Source of the DNA: Herbidospora solisilvae
Lineage (GTDB): Bacteria; Actinomycetota; Actinomycetes; Streptosporangiales; Streptosporangiaceae
Assembly: GCF_009901565.1 (NCBI RefSeq)
Contig: NZ_WXEW01000005.1
Location: 62,001 to 126,000, forward strand
Reading direction: 5' to 3'
DNA length: 64,000 nucleotides
Part shown: one piece after another, positions 24,892 to 34,485 of the stretch
Layout of the letters: the number at the start of each line of letters is the position of its first letter
Numbering within the stretch: position 1 is the first letter of the stretch
Program-made: the position numbers and the translations under genes
The notes under the pieces: model-generated
Databases searched by the model: none
What the model was told of the DNA's origin: nothing
The model's input: only the letters and a program-made list of their open reading frames with translations

Positions 24892-26109
24892 TCAGATCTC
24901 TTCCATGCGGAGCCACGCCCGTGACGGCAGCGGGTGTCCGAACAGTCGGGCCGCGTTCCCGTAGGCCACCCGTGCGATGTCCGCCGGCGGCAGGTTCCCC
25001 AGTCGCCTCGCCACCGACCGCTGGGTGTCCGGCCACGACGACTCCGCCCGGGGATACCCGCTCTCCAGGAGCACGTGTTCCATCCCCACGGCCATGCGCA
25101 CCCCGCTCAGGGCCGTGTCGTCGAGGGTGCCGAAGAAGAAGTTGCGGCGGAGGACCTCGCTCGGGCGCAGGCCGCCGTCCCAGGCCGATTCGCTCGACAC
25201 CGGGTGGTCGAGGGCGTAGTCGGCTCGTTCGGCCAGCATGGGGAGCCAGCCCACGCCGCCCTCGACGATGAGGATGCGCAGGGCGGGGAAGCGCAGGGGG
25301 ATGCCCGACCACAACCAGTCGGCGCAGGCGAACATCGCCGTCGACGGCATCAGGGTCGTGATCGCTTCGATGGGGGTGTCGGGCGAGGGCACGGGGGCCC
25401 ACGACGAGGCGCCGGTGTGGAGGCAGACGACCGTGCCGGTCTCCTCGCAGGCGGCCAGGAACGGGTCCCAGTGGCCGCTGTGGATCGACGGGAGGCGCAG
25501 GCGGGTGGGGAACTCGGGGAAGACCACGGCCTTGAAGCCGCGGGCGGCGTTGGCCTTGATCTCCTTGGCGGCCACCTCGGGGTCGGGGAGCCAGGGGAGC
25601 TGGAGGGCGATCACGCGTTCGGGGTAGGTGCCGGCCCATACGTCGACGTGCCAGTCGTTCCAGGCCTTCACCAGGGCTAAGCCCAGGTCTTGGTCGCGGG
25701 TGCGGGCGAAGGCGACGCCCGCCTGGGTGGCCAGCATGCCGGGGAAGTTCAGGGCCGCCCAGATTCCGGCACGGTCCATATCCTCGATGCGCGCGTCGAC
25801 GTCGTAGCAGCCGGGGCGCATGTCGTCGAAGCGGACCGGGTCGAGGGTCCACGCCTCGCGGGGGCGGCCGGCGCCGACGTCGATGCCCGCGGCCGGGTAG
25901 GTCGCGCCGCCGTAGCGCCACACCTGGTGGCCGCTGTCGGTGTCGACGACCTTGGGGGCCGCGTCGTGGTATTTGGACGCGAGGCGGTTCTCGAAGAGGT
26001 CGGGCGGCTCGATCACGTGATCATCGACTGAGATGATCACAAAATCCCGCCGCCTCGGCTCAGGGTCGGGAAGCAGCGGGGTACTCACAGCATTCAACGT
26101 TAGAGCCAA
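24892..26109 (-). CDS. Amidohydrolase-2 family metal-dependent hydrolase
   Basis: 405 aa. The N-terminal ISVDDHVIEPPDLFENRL is the usual opening of the amidohydrolase-2 (ACMSD/decarboxylase-like) group. Then come GFKAVVFPEFPTRL..., the H in VVCLHTGASSW, and ILIVEGGVGWLPMLAERADYALDH. The catalytic DHVIEPPD replaces the simple HxH of classical members, as in many actinobacterial homologues. The first possible start is a TTG at 26109; a GTG at 26088 (start M-S-T-P-L-L) is equally plausible and neither has a good Shine-Dalgarno. Substrate unknown. It is followed by repeat copy A. Confidence 0.83.
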   Translation of the reverse strand: MALTLNAVSTPLLPDPEPRRRDFVIISVDDHVIEPPDLFENRLASKYHDAAPKVVDTDSGHQVWRYGGATYPAAGIDVGAGRPREAWTLDPVRFDDMRPGCYDVDARIEDMDRAGIWAALNFPGMLATQAGVAFARTRDQDLGLALVKAWNDWHVDVWAGTYPERVIALQLPWLPDPEVAAKEIKANAARGFKAVVFPEFPTRLRLPSIHSGHWDPFLAACEETGTVVCLHTGASSWAPVPSPDTPIEAITTLMPSTAMFACADWLWSGIPLRFPALRILIVEGGVGWLPMLAERADYALDHPVSSESAWDGGLRPSEVLRRNFFFGTLDDTALSGVRMAVGMEHVLLESGYPRAESSWPDTQRSVARRLGNLPPADIARVAYGNAARLFGHPLPSRAWLRMEEI

Positions 26110-26156
26110 GGAATAACGCCAAACAAGCTGGCAGGTCTCCGGTTGGTATCCGTTCG

Positions 26157-26951
26157 TCAGGTCACGGCGGGGCTGGTCGCCTCGGACGCCCCACCATTAT
26201 CGGCACTTTCGCGCCGGTCGTGAAGCTCTCGGCGGATCAGGAGGATCCAGCCGCCGATCGCCACCCCGATGAACAGCCACCACTGCACTCCGTAGGCCAG
26301 ATTGAGCCCTCCGCCACCACCCGATTCCGGGGCGGGCACGGGTTCGGGGGCTTTTTCCGCGCTCGGCCGCTGTTCGATGAGGTCGACGTACCCGCCGTAG
26401 AGGGGGGAGCCGACCAGGCCGGCGATGGGGCGGTCGTCGATCAGGAGGACCTGGCCCGCCGGGAGGCCCTTGCGGTCGATGATGCCGGTCGTCTCGGTGG
26501 TCTCGGCCGGGCGCAGGCGGCCCGTCAGTGTCACCTCGCCGCCAGGGGGCGGCGGGACCTCGGGGAGGGTGTCGATGGTCGCGCCGGCCTTGACCCAGCC
26601 CCGGTTGACCAGCACGGCGCCGTCGGCGGTCTTGAGCGGGGTGAGGACGTAGAAGCCGACCTGGCTGTTCTGGGTGCGGCGGCGGACCAGCAGCTCGTGG
26701 GCGGTGTCGTAGGTGCCGGTGGCGGTGACCCGGCGGAACTTGTCCTTCTCCGGTACGGCCCCGCCCACGCTCGTCAGCGTCTCGACCGGCACCGGAGGCG
26801 CGGACAGGTTCGTGGCGTTGCGGTCTTCGGCGGCCGAACGGTCTTCCCACCGGCCGAACTGCCATCGTCCGAGGAAGACGAAGGCCGGGATCACCAGCAG
26901 CACGACGACGTGAAGCGCCAGCCAGCGAGGGGTCAGCAGGAACCGGTACAC
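26157..26951 (-). CDS. SURF1-family cytochrome oxidase biogenesis protein
   Basis: A 264-aa membrane protein with two flanking transmembrane helices (about 8-27 and 222-240) and an external domain between, the SURF1 plan. Motifs: FVFLGRWQFGRWEDR after helix 1, then FRRVTATGTYD, GFYVLTPLKTADGAVLVNRGWV, and NLAYGVQWWLFIGVAIGGWILL at the end. SURF1 assists assembly of the haem-a3/CuB centre of cytochrome c oxidase. GTG start at 26951. Not adjacent to cytochrome oxidase genes here; neighbours are an amidohydrolase and an HxlR regulator. Confidence 0.92.
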   Translation of the reverse strand: MYRFLLTPRWLALHVVVLLVIPAFVFLGRWQFGRWEDRSAAEDRNATNLSAPPVPVETLTSVGGAVPEKDKFRRVTATGTYDTAHELLVRRRTQNSQVGFYVLTPLKTADGAVLVNRGWVKAGATIDTLPEVPPPPGGEVTLTGRLRPAETTETTGIIDRKGLPAGQVLLIDDRPIAGLVGSPLYGGYVDLIEQRPSAEKAPEPVPAPESGGGGGLNLAYGVQWWLFIGVAIGGWILLIRRELHDRRESADNGGASEATSPAVT

Positions 26952-26970
26952 GCCCTACAGACTAAGGACC

Positions 26971-27462
26971 CTAGGCGGTGCCCTTGACTCTGGATCCCGG
27001 TCCGGGCAGCGCGACGGTCTCCCGCGGTCCTCCCACGTGGTGTCCGTCGGCGCAGCGCAGCTCCAGCGTGACGGAGGCGCCGCAGTCGCGGTGGGTGACC
27101 AGCAGCGACGGGCCCTCGGGGTCGGCCAGGTAGCGGTCGCCCCACTGGAGCAGCGCGACCAGGATCGGGAAGAGCTCGCGGCCCTTGTCGGTCAGCCGGT
27201 ATTCGTCACGTTGACGCTGGCCGGGTTCCTGGTAGGGGACCTTGCGCAGGGTGCCCTCGTCGACGAGCCGGGCCAGGCGGGCGCTGAGCACCTGACGGGG
27301 GGCGCCCGTGTTGGCCTGGATGTCGGCGAAGCGGCGGACGCCGGCGAAGGCCTCGCGCAGCACCAGGAAGGTCCACTTCTCGCCGAGCACGGCGAGGGTG
27401 CGTTCGATGGAGCAGTTGTCCAGCCGGAAGGCGCTTCGCGGCGGATCGGTCATGGCACGCAT
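26971..27462 (-). CDS. HxlR-family transcriptional regulator
   Basis: 163 aa. The DUF24/HxlR winged helix (about 15-110) has CSIERTLAVLGEKWTFLVLREAFAGVRRFADIQ, then APRQVLSARLARLVDEGTL and YRLTDKGRELFPILVALLQWGD. A C-terminal extension with one Cys pair (HRDCGAS, LRCADG) may bind a ligand or metal. The conserved Cys of the CSIERT segment is a possible redox sensor. ATG at 27462 or 27453. It is divergent from the GNAT gene at 27534, its most likely target. Confidence 0.9.
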   Translation of the reverse strand: MRAMTDPPRSAFRLDNCSIERTLAVLGEKWTFLVLREAFAGVRRFADIQANTGAPRQVLSARLARLVDEGTLRKVPYQEPGQRQRDEYRLTDKGRELFPILVALLQWGDRYLADPEGPSLLVTHRDCGASVTLELRCADGHHVGGPRETVALPGPGSRVKGTA

Positions 27463-27533
27463 CGTAAATCATCACTTCCTCTACCCATCTGAGTCTACTT
27501 GACATACCCAGCCCGGCAAGAAACCCTGAGTCC

Positions 27534-28031
27534 ATGCAGAGAACTCAGGTGGACATCCGGCCCGCGGGGCCGGATGACGCGGACGGGGTGCGGAAGTTCC
27601 TGCTCGACCTCTCGCTGCACACGCAGACGCGCCGTTTCTTCGCCGGGCTCACCCGGCCCACGAACACGCTCGTCACGGCGATGCTGGCCAGGGACGACCG
27701 CCGCGACGCCTTATTGGCCACCGTCGACTCCCTGGTGATCGGGCACGCGATGGCCTACCGGAAGGGCGACGAGGCGGAGATCGCGGTCGTGGTGGCGGAC
27801 GCCTGGCAGGGGCAGGGGGTCGGCTCCCGGTTGATCAGGGAACTGCTCGACCGCGCGACCGGGGTCCGTTGGGTGACCATGGACGTGATGGGAGAGAACC
27901 GGCGGGTGCTGGCCATGATCAACAAAGCCTGGCCGGAGGCCGAGATGGCCGTCGAGCACGGGTCGGTTCAGGTCAGAGCGACCCTCGCATTTGCAGAACA
28001 AAGCTCTGTTAGGCCACCATTGATGGTGTGA
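27534..28031 (+). CDS. GNAT-family N-acetyltransferase
   Basis: A 165-aa acetyl-CoA-dependent acetyltransferase. Motif A is complete: IAVVVADAWQGQGVGSRLIRELLD (Q/R-x-x-G-x-G/A pyrophosphate loop). N-terminal VDIRPAGPDDADGVRKFLLDLS is typical. It is divergent from the HxlR regulator (about 70 bp shared promoter) and overlaps the next gene by 4 bp (GTGA), so it is cotranscribed with a TetR regulator. Substrate unknown. Confidence 0.88.
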   Translation: MQRTQVDIRPAGPDDADGVRKFLLDLSLHTQTRRFFAGLTRPTNTLVTAMLARDDRRDALLATVDSLVIGHAMAYRKGDEAEIAVVVADAWQGQGVGSRLIRELLDRATGVRWVTMDVMGENRRVLAMINKAWPEAEMAVEHGSVQVRATLAFAEQSSVRPPLMV

Positions 28032-28615
28032 AGAGCGCGAAGATCGGTCGAGACGGGCGGACCAGGATCATGGACGGCGCCCTGCGCCGGTTCAGCCAGG
28101 ACGGCGTCTCCGCCACCACGCTCGCCAGCCTCCGCGAGGAAAGCGGTGTGAGCGTAGGTAGTTTCTATCACCATTTCGCCAGCAAAGAGCACGTATTCGG
28201 GGTGCTCTACGCCGAAACGCTGACGATGTACCAGGAAGCGTTCATCACCCGGCTTCTCGCCAACGACGACGCCCGTGCCGGGATCGAGGCGATCGTCGCC
28301 TTCCACATGGAGTGGTGCGGCGAACATCCCGAGCGGGCCCGGCTGCTGATCAGCGAGCGGCCGCCCCGGCGTGAGGAGCCCGGCGGCGCCGAGGTCTCCG
28401 AGTCGCGGCGCACCTTCTTCCGCCAGGTCGCCGACTGGTGGAAGCCCCACATGAAGTCGGGGCTGCTCAAGCCGGTCCAGTCGACCATGTGTTACGTGTT
28501 GTGGCTCGGCCCGGCCCAGGAGATGTGCCGGTTGTGGTTCGCCGGCGCCCACCAGCCGACTGACGAGGAGATCCGGTCGCTCGCCGAGGCCGCCTGGGCC
28601 AGCCTCAGCGGCTGA
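28028..28615 (+). CDS. TetR-family transcriptional regulator
   Basis: 195 aa from GTG 28028, overlapping the GNAT stop. The helix-turn-helix (12-58) is RIMDGALRRFSQDGVSATTLASLREESGVSVGSFYHHFASKEHVF. The C-terminal ligand domain contains a WCGEHPERARLLISERPPR stretch seen in a broad TetR group. It probably regulates its own operon with the acetyltransferase. Its last 11 bp overlap the convergent zinc-ribbon gene. Confidence 0.88.
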   Translation: MKSAKIGRDGRTRIMDGALRRFSQDGVSATTLASLREESGVSVGSFYHHFASKEHVFGVLYAETLTMYQEAFITRLLANDDARAGIEAIVAFHMEWCGEHPERARLLISERPPRREEPGGAEVSESRRTFFRQVADWWKPHMKSGLLKPVQSTMCYVLWLGPAQEMCRLWFAGAHQPTDEEIRSLAEAAWASLSG

Positions 28616-28892
28616 GCACCCGCCAGGTCCGCTTGTCGAGGGAGATCTCCAGCCGCAGGTCGTGCCGCTGGCGGCGCATGCCCGGCACGGCGATCGTCCG
28701 GTGCACCGCGTAGCGCCCCCGGGCCGGGTAGCCGAAGCCCAGCTCCCCCGGCAGCACCCGCAGGTCGTCGCGGTTCCCGCAGGCCGGGCACGTCCACGAG
28801 ACCAGGTCGCGGCCGCGGTTGTAGTCGTGGCAGGCGCGGAAGTAGTCGTCGGGCCGGAATCGCGAGCCGCACGCCAGGCACGGTATCAGCAT
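28605..28892 (-). CDS. Small zinc-ribbon protein
   Basis: 95 aa. Two Cys pairs, CLACGS at residue 5 and CPACGN at about residue 35, form a likely zinc ribbon. A basic C-terminal half (MRRQRHDLRLEISLDKRTWRVLSR) could bind nucleic acid. I do not recognise a named family. It is monocistronic and convergent with the TetR gene. Confidence 0.65.
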   Translation of the reverse strand: MLIPCLACGSRFRPDDYFRACHDYNRGRDLVSWTCPACGNRDDLRVLPGELGFGYPARGRYAVHRTIAVPGMRRQRHDLRLEISLDKRTWRVLSR

Positions 28893-28980
28893 GGCAAACT
28901 CCCCGATGAGGTTGTCCGGGTGATACGCCCGCCTGCTTGACCGGAACTTGCAAAGCGCTTACGGCGCTAGATTGCTCTGT

Positions 28981-30420
28981 GTGGACGCACCATCTGACCT
29001 GCTCCTACGGCTTCGCGACCGGTTCCACGAGATCGGCTACACGATCGACGGCGTACGCGAGAGGCTCGGCGACACGGCGGCCTCGGCGCTGGCGCGTGAG
29101 GAGCTCGTCCCGGCGCTGCGCGCGACGCGTGACGGCGACTCGCTGGGCACCCTGATCCGCCTGTGGTGGCTGGGGGTGCCGGTCAGCACGGCCGCCGCCG
29201 ACCTGCCGCTGCAGGAGCTGCTGCGCAGCGGGTTGCTGATCAAGGTGGGGGACACCGTCCAGGCCAACGTCCACATCCAGCCCTGGGAGACCGGCGGCTT
29301 CGTGGTGTCTGACCGGAAGGTGCGGCCCGGTGATCCGGCCCTGCGGCGTGACCATGTGGTCGGGGCGGGCGGGGCGTCGGCGAACCTCGCGCAACTTGTT
29401 TCACGTGAATCCGTCGACCGGGCGCTCGACCTCGGCACCGGGTGCGGGGTGCAGGTGCTCCACCTCGCCGAGCGGGCGAGCGAGATCACGGCGACCGACG
29501 TGAACGCCCGCGCGCTCCACCTGGCCCGGCTGAGCTGGGGGCTCTCCGGGGTCACCGGCGTCGAGACGCGCAAGGGCTCGATGTTCGACCCGGTCGCCGG
29601 TGAGCGCTACGACCTGATCGTGTCCAATCCTCCGTTCGTGATCTCGCCCGCCGGGCGGCTGACCTACCGCGAGACCGGATACCGGGGCGACGAGTTCTGC
29701 CGTGACCTCGTCCGGTTCGCGCCCGCCCACCTGGCCGCCGGGGGCACCTGCCACCTGCTGGCCAACTGGCTTCACGTGCGTGGCGAAGACTGGCGCGACC
29801 GCGTCGGCGGCTGGATCTCCGCGACCGGCTGCGACGGCTGGGTGGTGCAGCGCGACGTACAGGATCCGGCCGAGTATGTGGAGTTGTGGTTGCGCGACGC
29901 GGCCGAGCAGGGCACCCCGGTCTACCGCGACCGCTACGACGAGTGGCTGGAGTGGTTCGAGGCGCAGGAGGTCGAGGGCGTCGGGTTCGGCTGGATCACC
30001 CTCAACGACTCGGGTTCCCTCGATCCCGTCGTACGGATAGAGCAGCTCACCCACCAGGTCGAGCTCCCCGTGGGGGCCTACGTCGACCGGGTCCTCGACG
30101 CGATCACCACCGCCCACCGGCTGAGCGACGACGAGCTGCGGAACGTCGCGCTGACCCTGGCCGAGGGCGTGATCGAGGAGCGGGTCGGCCCGCCCGGCGC
30201 CGACGACCCGTCGGTGATCCGGCTGCGCCAGACCCGGGGGCTGCGCCGGACGACCGACGTCGGCACCGTCGAGGCGGCGCTGGCCGGGGTCGTCGACGGC
30301 GAACTGAAGACCGGACCGCTGCTGGCCGCCATCGGCGAACTCACAGGTAAGCCCGGTCTGGCCGACACCGAGAGCGTGCGCCGGCTGGTGGCCGAGGGGT
30401 TCTTCGCAATCGGGCGTTGA
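28981..30420 (+). CDS. Class I methyltransferase with actinobacterial N- and C-terminal extensions
   Basis: 479 aa. Residues about 1-130 form an actinobacterial N-terminal domain. The SAM-binding Rossmann domain follows (motif I ALDLGTGCGVQVLHLA), and motif IV is DLIVSNPPFVISP, the NPP(F/Y) signature of enzymes that methylate planar nitrogens (RsmC/HemK-like MTS domain). A C-terminal domain (about 330-479) completes it. N-methylation of a base or glutamine amide is inferred from NPPF. GTG 28981 was chosen: a TAGATT -10-like box ends 7 bp before it and no Shine-Dalgarno is visible, so the mRNA may be leaderless. Confidence 0.82.
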   Translation: MDAPSDLLLRLRDRFHEIGYTIDGVRERLGDTAASALAREELVPALRATRDGDSLGTLIRLWWLGVPVSTAAADLPLQELLRSGLLIKVGDTVQANVHIQPWETGGFVVSDRKVRPGDPALRRDHVVGAGGASANLAQLVSRESVDRALDLGTGCGVQVLHLAERASEITATDVNARALHLARLSWGLSGVTGVETRKGSMFDPVAGERYDLIVSNPPFVISPAGRLTYRETGYRGDEFCRDLVRFAPAHLAAGGTCHLLANWLHVRGEDWRDRVGGWISATGCDGWVVQRDVQDPAEYVELWLRDAAEQGTPVYRDRYDEWLEWFEAQEVEGVGFGWITLNDSGSLDPVVRIEQLTHQVELPVGAYVDRVLDAITTAHRLSDDELRNVALTLAEGVIEERVGPPGADDPSVIRLRQTRGLRRTTDVGTVEAALAGVVDGELKTGPLLAAIGELTGKPGLADTESVRRLVAEGFFAIGR

Positions 30421-30455
30421 TCGATCGTCAAGCGCTGCGTCAGAGAGTGAATGCA

Positions 30456-30487
30456 GGGCGAGGAACCCGGGGGTAGGGACCTCGCCC
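30456..30487 (+). terminator. Hairpin downstream of methyltransferase gene
   Basis: 8-bp arms GGGCGAGG (30456-30463) and CCTCGCCC (30480-30487), 36 bp after the stop. The rest of the 243-bp gap to 30664 holds no gene I can support. Confidence 0.4.
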
Positions 30488-30663
30488 GGCCCGGCCGGTC
30501 GTTTTCAGAGAGGCGGCTGGCGATCACCGAGGCGCACCGTGTGGTTCCCACCGGGCCCCCTAACGCGCCGGGTGAGAGCAGCGACCGGCCGGGCGCTCAT
30601 GTCCAGTGCGGAAAGGAACCCAGGGTGATCAACCACGTCCGGATGACCAGGCTCGATGACGAA

Positions 30664-33614
30664 CTAGGTCTCGACGCGATCGGCGAGCAGCTTCCGGACG
30701 TCGTCCGCCTCGGCCGAACCGAGCCGGATGAAGAGGTCGAGGGCCTTCTCTAGCGCGTCGCGGCTGCGGGTGCGGCTGCCAAGTCCCCGCAGCGCCTTGC
30801 CGAGCGCGGTCAGCGACTGGGCCTCCCCGTAGGGATGGGTGATCTCCCGGCTGACCTGGAGGGCCTGCTCGGCGTGCCGGGCGGCCTCCTGGAAACGTCC
30901 GGCCTTGGTGAGGGTGGTGGCGAGCCGGTTGCAGACGCGCTGCTCCCAGACCTTCTGGTTGCTGGCGCGGAAGAACTCCAGGCATTCGGCGTGGTGGACG
31001 ACGGCCTCGTTCAGGCGGCCGACGTACGACAACACCACGCCCAGGTGGTAGCGGGCCCTGGCCACGCCGGGGCCGCTGCCGATCTCGCCGAAGATCTGCA
31101 GGCCCTGCTCCGAGACGGCGACCGCGTCGGCGGCCCGGCCGAGCAGCAGCAGGTCGCGGGCCGAGTAGCTGAGCACCAGCGCCTCCCCGGCCAAGTTGCC
31201 CAGCTCGCGGTAGACCTTGGTCGCCCGGCCGAACCAGTCGAGCGCCTCCGGGTGCCTGCCGAGTCGCCCGGTCACCACGCCGAGCGCGTTGTAGGTCTCC
31301 CCGAGCAGGGCGTGGTCGCCGGTGCGTTCGGCGATCTGCAGCGCGTCCCGGAACTCCTGGTCGGCCTCGGCCAGCCGGTTCACCCCGAACAACATCCGGC
31401 CGCGCACGTAGTGGGCACGCAGCCGGGTCGGGTCGTCGCCGGCCTCGACGAGGGCGCGGGTGCGCACGTCGAACTCGCGGGCGAACGCGCCCGCCTCCAG
31501 CAGCGGCTCCATCGCGACCAGCAGGTCGGCGGCCGCGGGCAGGTCGGCGCGTGTCTCCGAGGCAGATTCATGGCGCGGGCCGCGACCTGGCCGAGCATGG
31601 CGAACAGGTCGTCGGCCTCGGCGGCCAGCCACGCCACCGACTCGTCGGCCGAGCCGAACGTGTGGCCCCGGGTGCCGATGACCGTGAGGTTGTCGGCGAC
31701 CTTGCTGCCCTCGTACGCCAGCCGGTGGGCCGCGCGGGCCGAGCCCAGGTAGAAGCCGAGCAGCCGGCGCAGCGCCTCGTGGCGGGCCTCGGGGGTCTCG
31801 GCGTCCTCGGCCTGGCGGCGGGCGAACAGGCGCAGCAGGTCGTGGAAGCGGTAGCGGCCCGGCGCGGGCGCTTCGAGCAGGCTGACGTCGACCATCGACT
31901 CCAGCACGTCCTCGGTCTCGACGGGGCTCAGGTCGAGCACGGCCGCCGCGGCCGGGGTGGAGATGTCGGTGCCGTTGGGCAGCGACAACAACCGGAACGC
32001 GCGGGCCTGGCGCGGGTCGAGCTGGCCGTATCCGAGGGCGAAGGTGGCCGAGACGGCCAGGTTGCCGATCTTCAGCTCGTCGAGGCGGCGTCTCTCGTCG
32101 GCCAGCCGGGGGACGAGTGAGGCGACCGTCCACGACGGGCGCGAAGCCAGCCGGGCGGCCACGATCCGGACCGCCAGCGGCAGGAAACCGCAGGCCGCGA
32201 CCACGTCCATGGCGGCGGCGCGTTCGGCGGCGACCCGTTCGGCGCCGGCCACGGCCGAGAACAGGTCCAGCGCCTCGTCGGGTTCCATCACGTCGAGGTC
32301 GAGCAGCTTGGCCGCCGGGAGGTCGGCCAGCTTGCCGCGGCTGGTGATGAGCGCGGCGCAGCCGGGGGCGCCGGGCAACAAATGTTCGACCTGGTCGGCG
32401 TCGCGCGCGTTGTCGAGCAGCACCAGCATGCGCCGGTCGCCGAGCAGCGAGCGGAACAGCGCGGCGCGGTCGGCCAGGCCGTCGGGGATGACGTCGACGG
32501 GGATGCCGAGCGCGCGCAGGAACGCCGCCAGCGCGGTCTCCGGCGGCGTGGGTTCGCGGCCGTAGCCGCGCAGGTCGGCGTAGAGCTGGCCGTCGGGGAA
32601 GGTGTCGTGCAGCAGGTGGGCGACGTGCACGGCCAGGGTGGTCTTGCCTACGCCGCCGATGCCGCAGATGGCCGCGATCGGCACGCCGTCGGTCGCGCCC
32701 AGCTGGTTGAGCAGGCGGTTCACCAGTGCTTTGCGGCCGGTGAAGTCGGTGACGGCGGCCGGGAGCTGCGCGGGTTTCGGCATCTCGACCACGGGCGTCG
32801 GTTCGGCGTGCTCCTCCGATGCCGGTCTGGGCTTCATGACGTACGCGAGCGTCGGGTCGGCGGCCAGCACACGGCGGTGCAGCTCGGTGAGTTCGGCGCC
32901 GGGGTCGATGCCGAGTTCCTCGATGAGGGCGTTGCGGGTATCGGTGAAGACGTTGAGCGCCTCGGCCTGCCGGCCGCAGCGGTAGTAGGCAAGCATGAGC
33001 TGCGCGCGCAGCCGCTCGCGCAGCGGATGGTCGGCGGTCAGCACCATCAGCTCGGAGATGACCTCGGCGTGCCGGCCGAGTTCGAGGTCGAGGTCCATCA
33101 GCGTCTCGACGGCCGCGATGCGGCGTTCGAGCAGCCGTTCGCGCTGCGACTCGGCGTAGGGGCCGACGGCGCCCGCGAGCGGTTCGCCGCTCCACCAGGT
33201 CAGGGCCTCGCGTAACGTCTCGGCGGCCCGGTCGGCGTCGCCCGCCTTGCGGGCCGACTCACAGGCGTGCACCGCCTTCTCGAACCGGGCCAGGTCGAAG
33301 GCGTCGTCGGGCAGCCTGAGCGCGTAGCCCTTGCCGACCGAGGTGAGCAACTGCGGTGGTGTACGGGGAGAACGATCCGGCTCCAGCGCCGTGCGCAACC
33401 GGGAGACGTAGGTGCGCAGCGCGCCCAGCGCCCGGGGCGGCGCCTCCTCGCCCCAGACGGCGTCGATGAGCTCGTTGGGGGTGACCGCGCGGCCCTCGCG
33501 CAGCAGCAGCATCGCCAGGATGGACCGCTGCAACGGAGTGCCGAGATCGAGCTCGGCGTCGTCTCGCCAGGCTCTGACGGGTCCAAGTACCGCGAAGCGC
33601 AGCTGACCACTCAT
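30664..33614 (-). pseudogene. AfsR/SARP-family regulator (BTAD, NB-ARC, TPR), frameshifted
   Basis: Reads as one ~983-aa SARP if a single frameshift is allowed. Starting at ATG 33614 (GAGGG upstream): an OmpR-like winged helix (FAVLGPVRAWRDDAELDLGTP), the BTAD activation domain, then the NB-ARC ATPase with P-loop ICGIGGVGKTTLAVHVAHLL and kinase-2 MLVLLDNARDADQ, and C-terminal TPR repeats. The first frame is sensible down to about 31571 (VAARAM) and then turns into basic low-complexity sequence. The sensible continuation (ESASETRADLPAAADLL to the end at 30664) is in the -1 frame. Adding one G after the ATG at 31571-31569 would restore it. No slippery heptamer is seen there, so this is an indel or sequence error rather than programmed shifting. 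Confidence 0.85.
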
Positions 33615-33777
33615 CAGGAGCCCTCTTCGTACCAATCGGAAGTTTCGCTCGAATGATACGGCGTCAGGTCGCTCGCAATGAGGTCTCAAGGACGGTGAAA
33701 GTCCCGTGCAGGCAGGGCGGCCTATCAATGAGGCGTACCCGGAAACGGGGATCGTCCTCACAAACCTGGAGTATCCA

Positions 33778-34293
33778 ATGCGCATCCGCAACGTGCTCGG
33801 CGTCGTCGCCACCGCCACCGCCCTCACCATCGGCATGGGCGCGGTCGCCTCGGCCGCCAACGCCGCTCCGCTTTCGTCGAACGACTGGGACTACGACGAC
33901 GACTGGGGCTACTACTACAGCAACAACGGCAAGGCCAAGGCCAAGGGCTGGATCGACGTCGAGTACGACGACGAGGAGTCCAACACCGTCCGCATCGGCG
34001 GCAAGCTCTTCGACCGCGACTACCGGACCGAGCACCAGGGCGGCAAGTGCGGCTACGTCGCCTTCCGCTACGTCTCCTGGGACCACGAGGAGGACGACTG
34101 GTCCTCCAGCTACAAGACCTACAAGCAGTGCGGCACCGACGGCTGGAAGAACTTCAAGTTCACCCGCCACGACGTGGCCCAGGTCGAGGTCAAGGTCTGC
34201 CAGGTCGGCCTGCACCACAACTTCGCGACCAAGTGCGGCTCCTGGCACGAGATCTACAACGCGTGGGACGACGAGTTCGGCTACACCATCTGA
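33778..34293 (+). CDS. Small secreted protein, aromatic/acidic, two Cys pairs
   Basis: 171 aa. Clear signal peptide MRIRNVLGVVATATALTIGMGAVASAANA. The mature part opens with a striking Asp/Tyr/Trp-rich stretch (NDWDYDDDWGYYYSNNG), then a beta-rich domain with four cysteines (GKCGY, KQCGTD, KVCQV, TKCGSW) compatible with two disulfides. Family not recognised. It is divergent from the SARP gene, and genes of this sort are often SARP targets, but that is inference. Codon usage is like the rest of the genome. Confidence 0.75.
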   Translation: MRIRNVLGVVATATALTIGMGAVASAANAAPLSSNDWDYDDDWGYYYSNNGKAKAKGWIDVEYDDEESNTVRIGGKLFDRDYRTEHQGGKCGYVAFRYVSWDHEEDDWSSSYKTYKQCGTDGWKNFKFTRHDVAQVEVKVCQVGLHHNFATKCGSWHEIYNAWDDEFGYTI

Positions 34294-34421
34294 TCTTCCA
34301 CCGATCCATATAGATAGGGGACAATCGCTCCAAAGCGACTGGTGACACGTCACTGGAAAAGCACTTCCGCAGCAACATGAGATGACAGCGGCCGGTGCGG
34401 GCGATGGTCACCCGGACACGC

Positions 34422-34455
34422 AGCGGCCCGCCCTCCGGCATGGGGGCGGGCCGCT
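34422..34455. terminator. Bidirectional terminator hairpin
   Basis: Perfect 12-bp arms AGCGGCCCGCCC (34422-34433) and GGGCGGGCCGCT (34444-34455), followed on the plus strand by CGTTCCGTTTC. It lies between the secreted-protein gene (ends 34293) and the convergent acetyltransferase gene (ends 34486). Confidence 0.65.
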
Positions 34456-34485
34456 CGTTCCGTTTCGGCTCGAAGTAATGGCTGG

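Noticed and set aside
30625-30753. Short plus-strand frame (42 aa) with GGAAAGGA before a GTG
   Set aside because: Two thirds of it lies opposite the 3' end of the SARP gene and it resembles a shadow frame; no supporting family.
31560-31580. Programmed -1 frameshift in the SARP gene
   Set aside because: No slippery heptamer or downstream structure was seen at the join; a one-base deletion or sequence error explains it better.
33690-33750. GGACGGTGAAAGTCC-like stretch upstream of the secreted-protein gene, resembling a riboswitch or group II intron fragment
   Set aside because: Only a 4-bp stem is present and no other conserved element of a known riboswitch or intron is found nearby.
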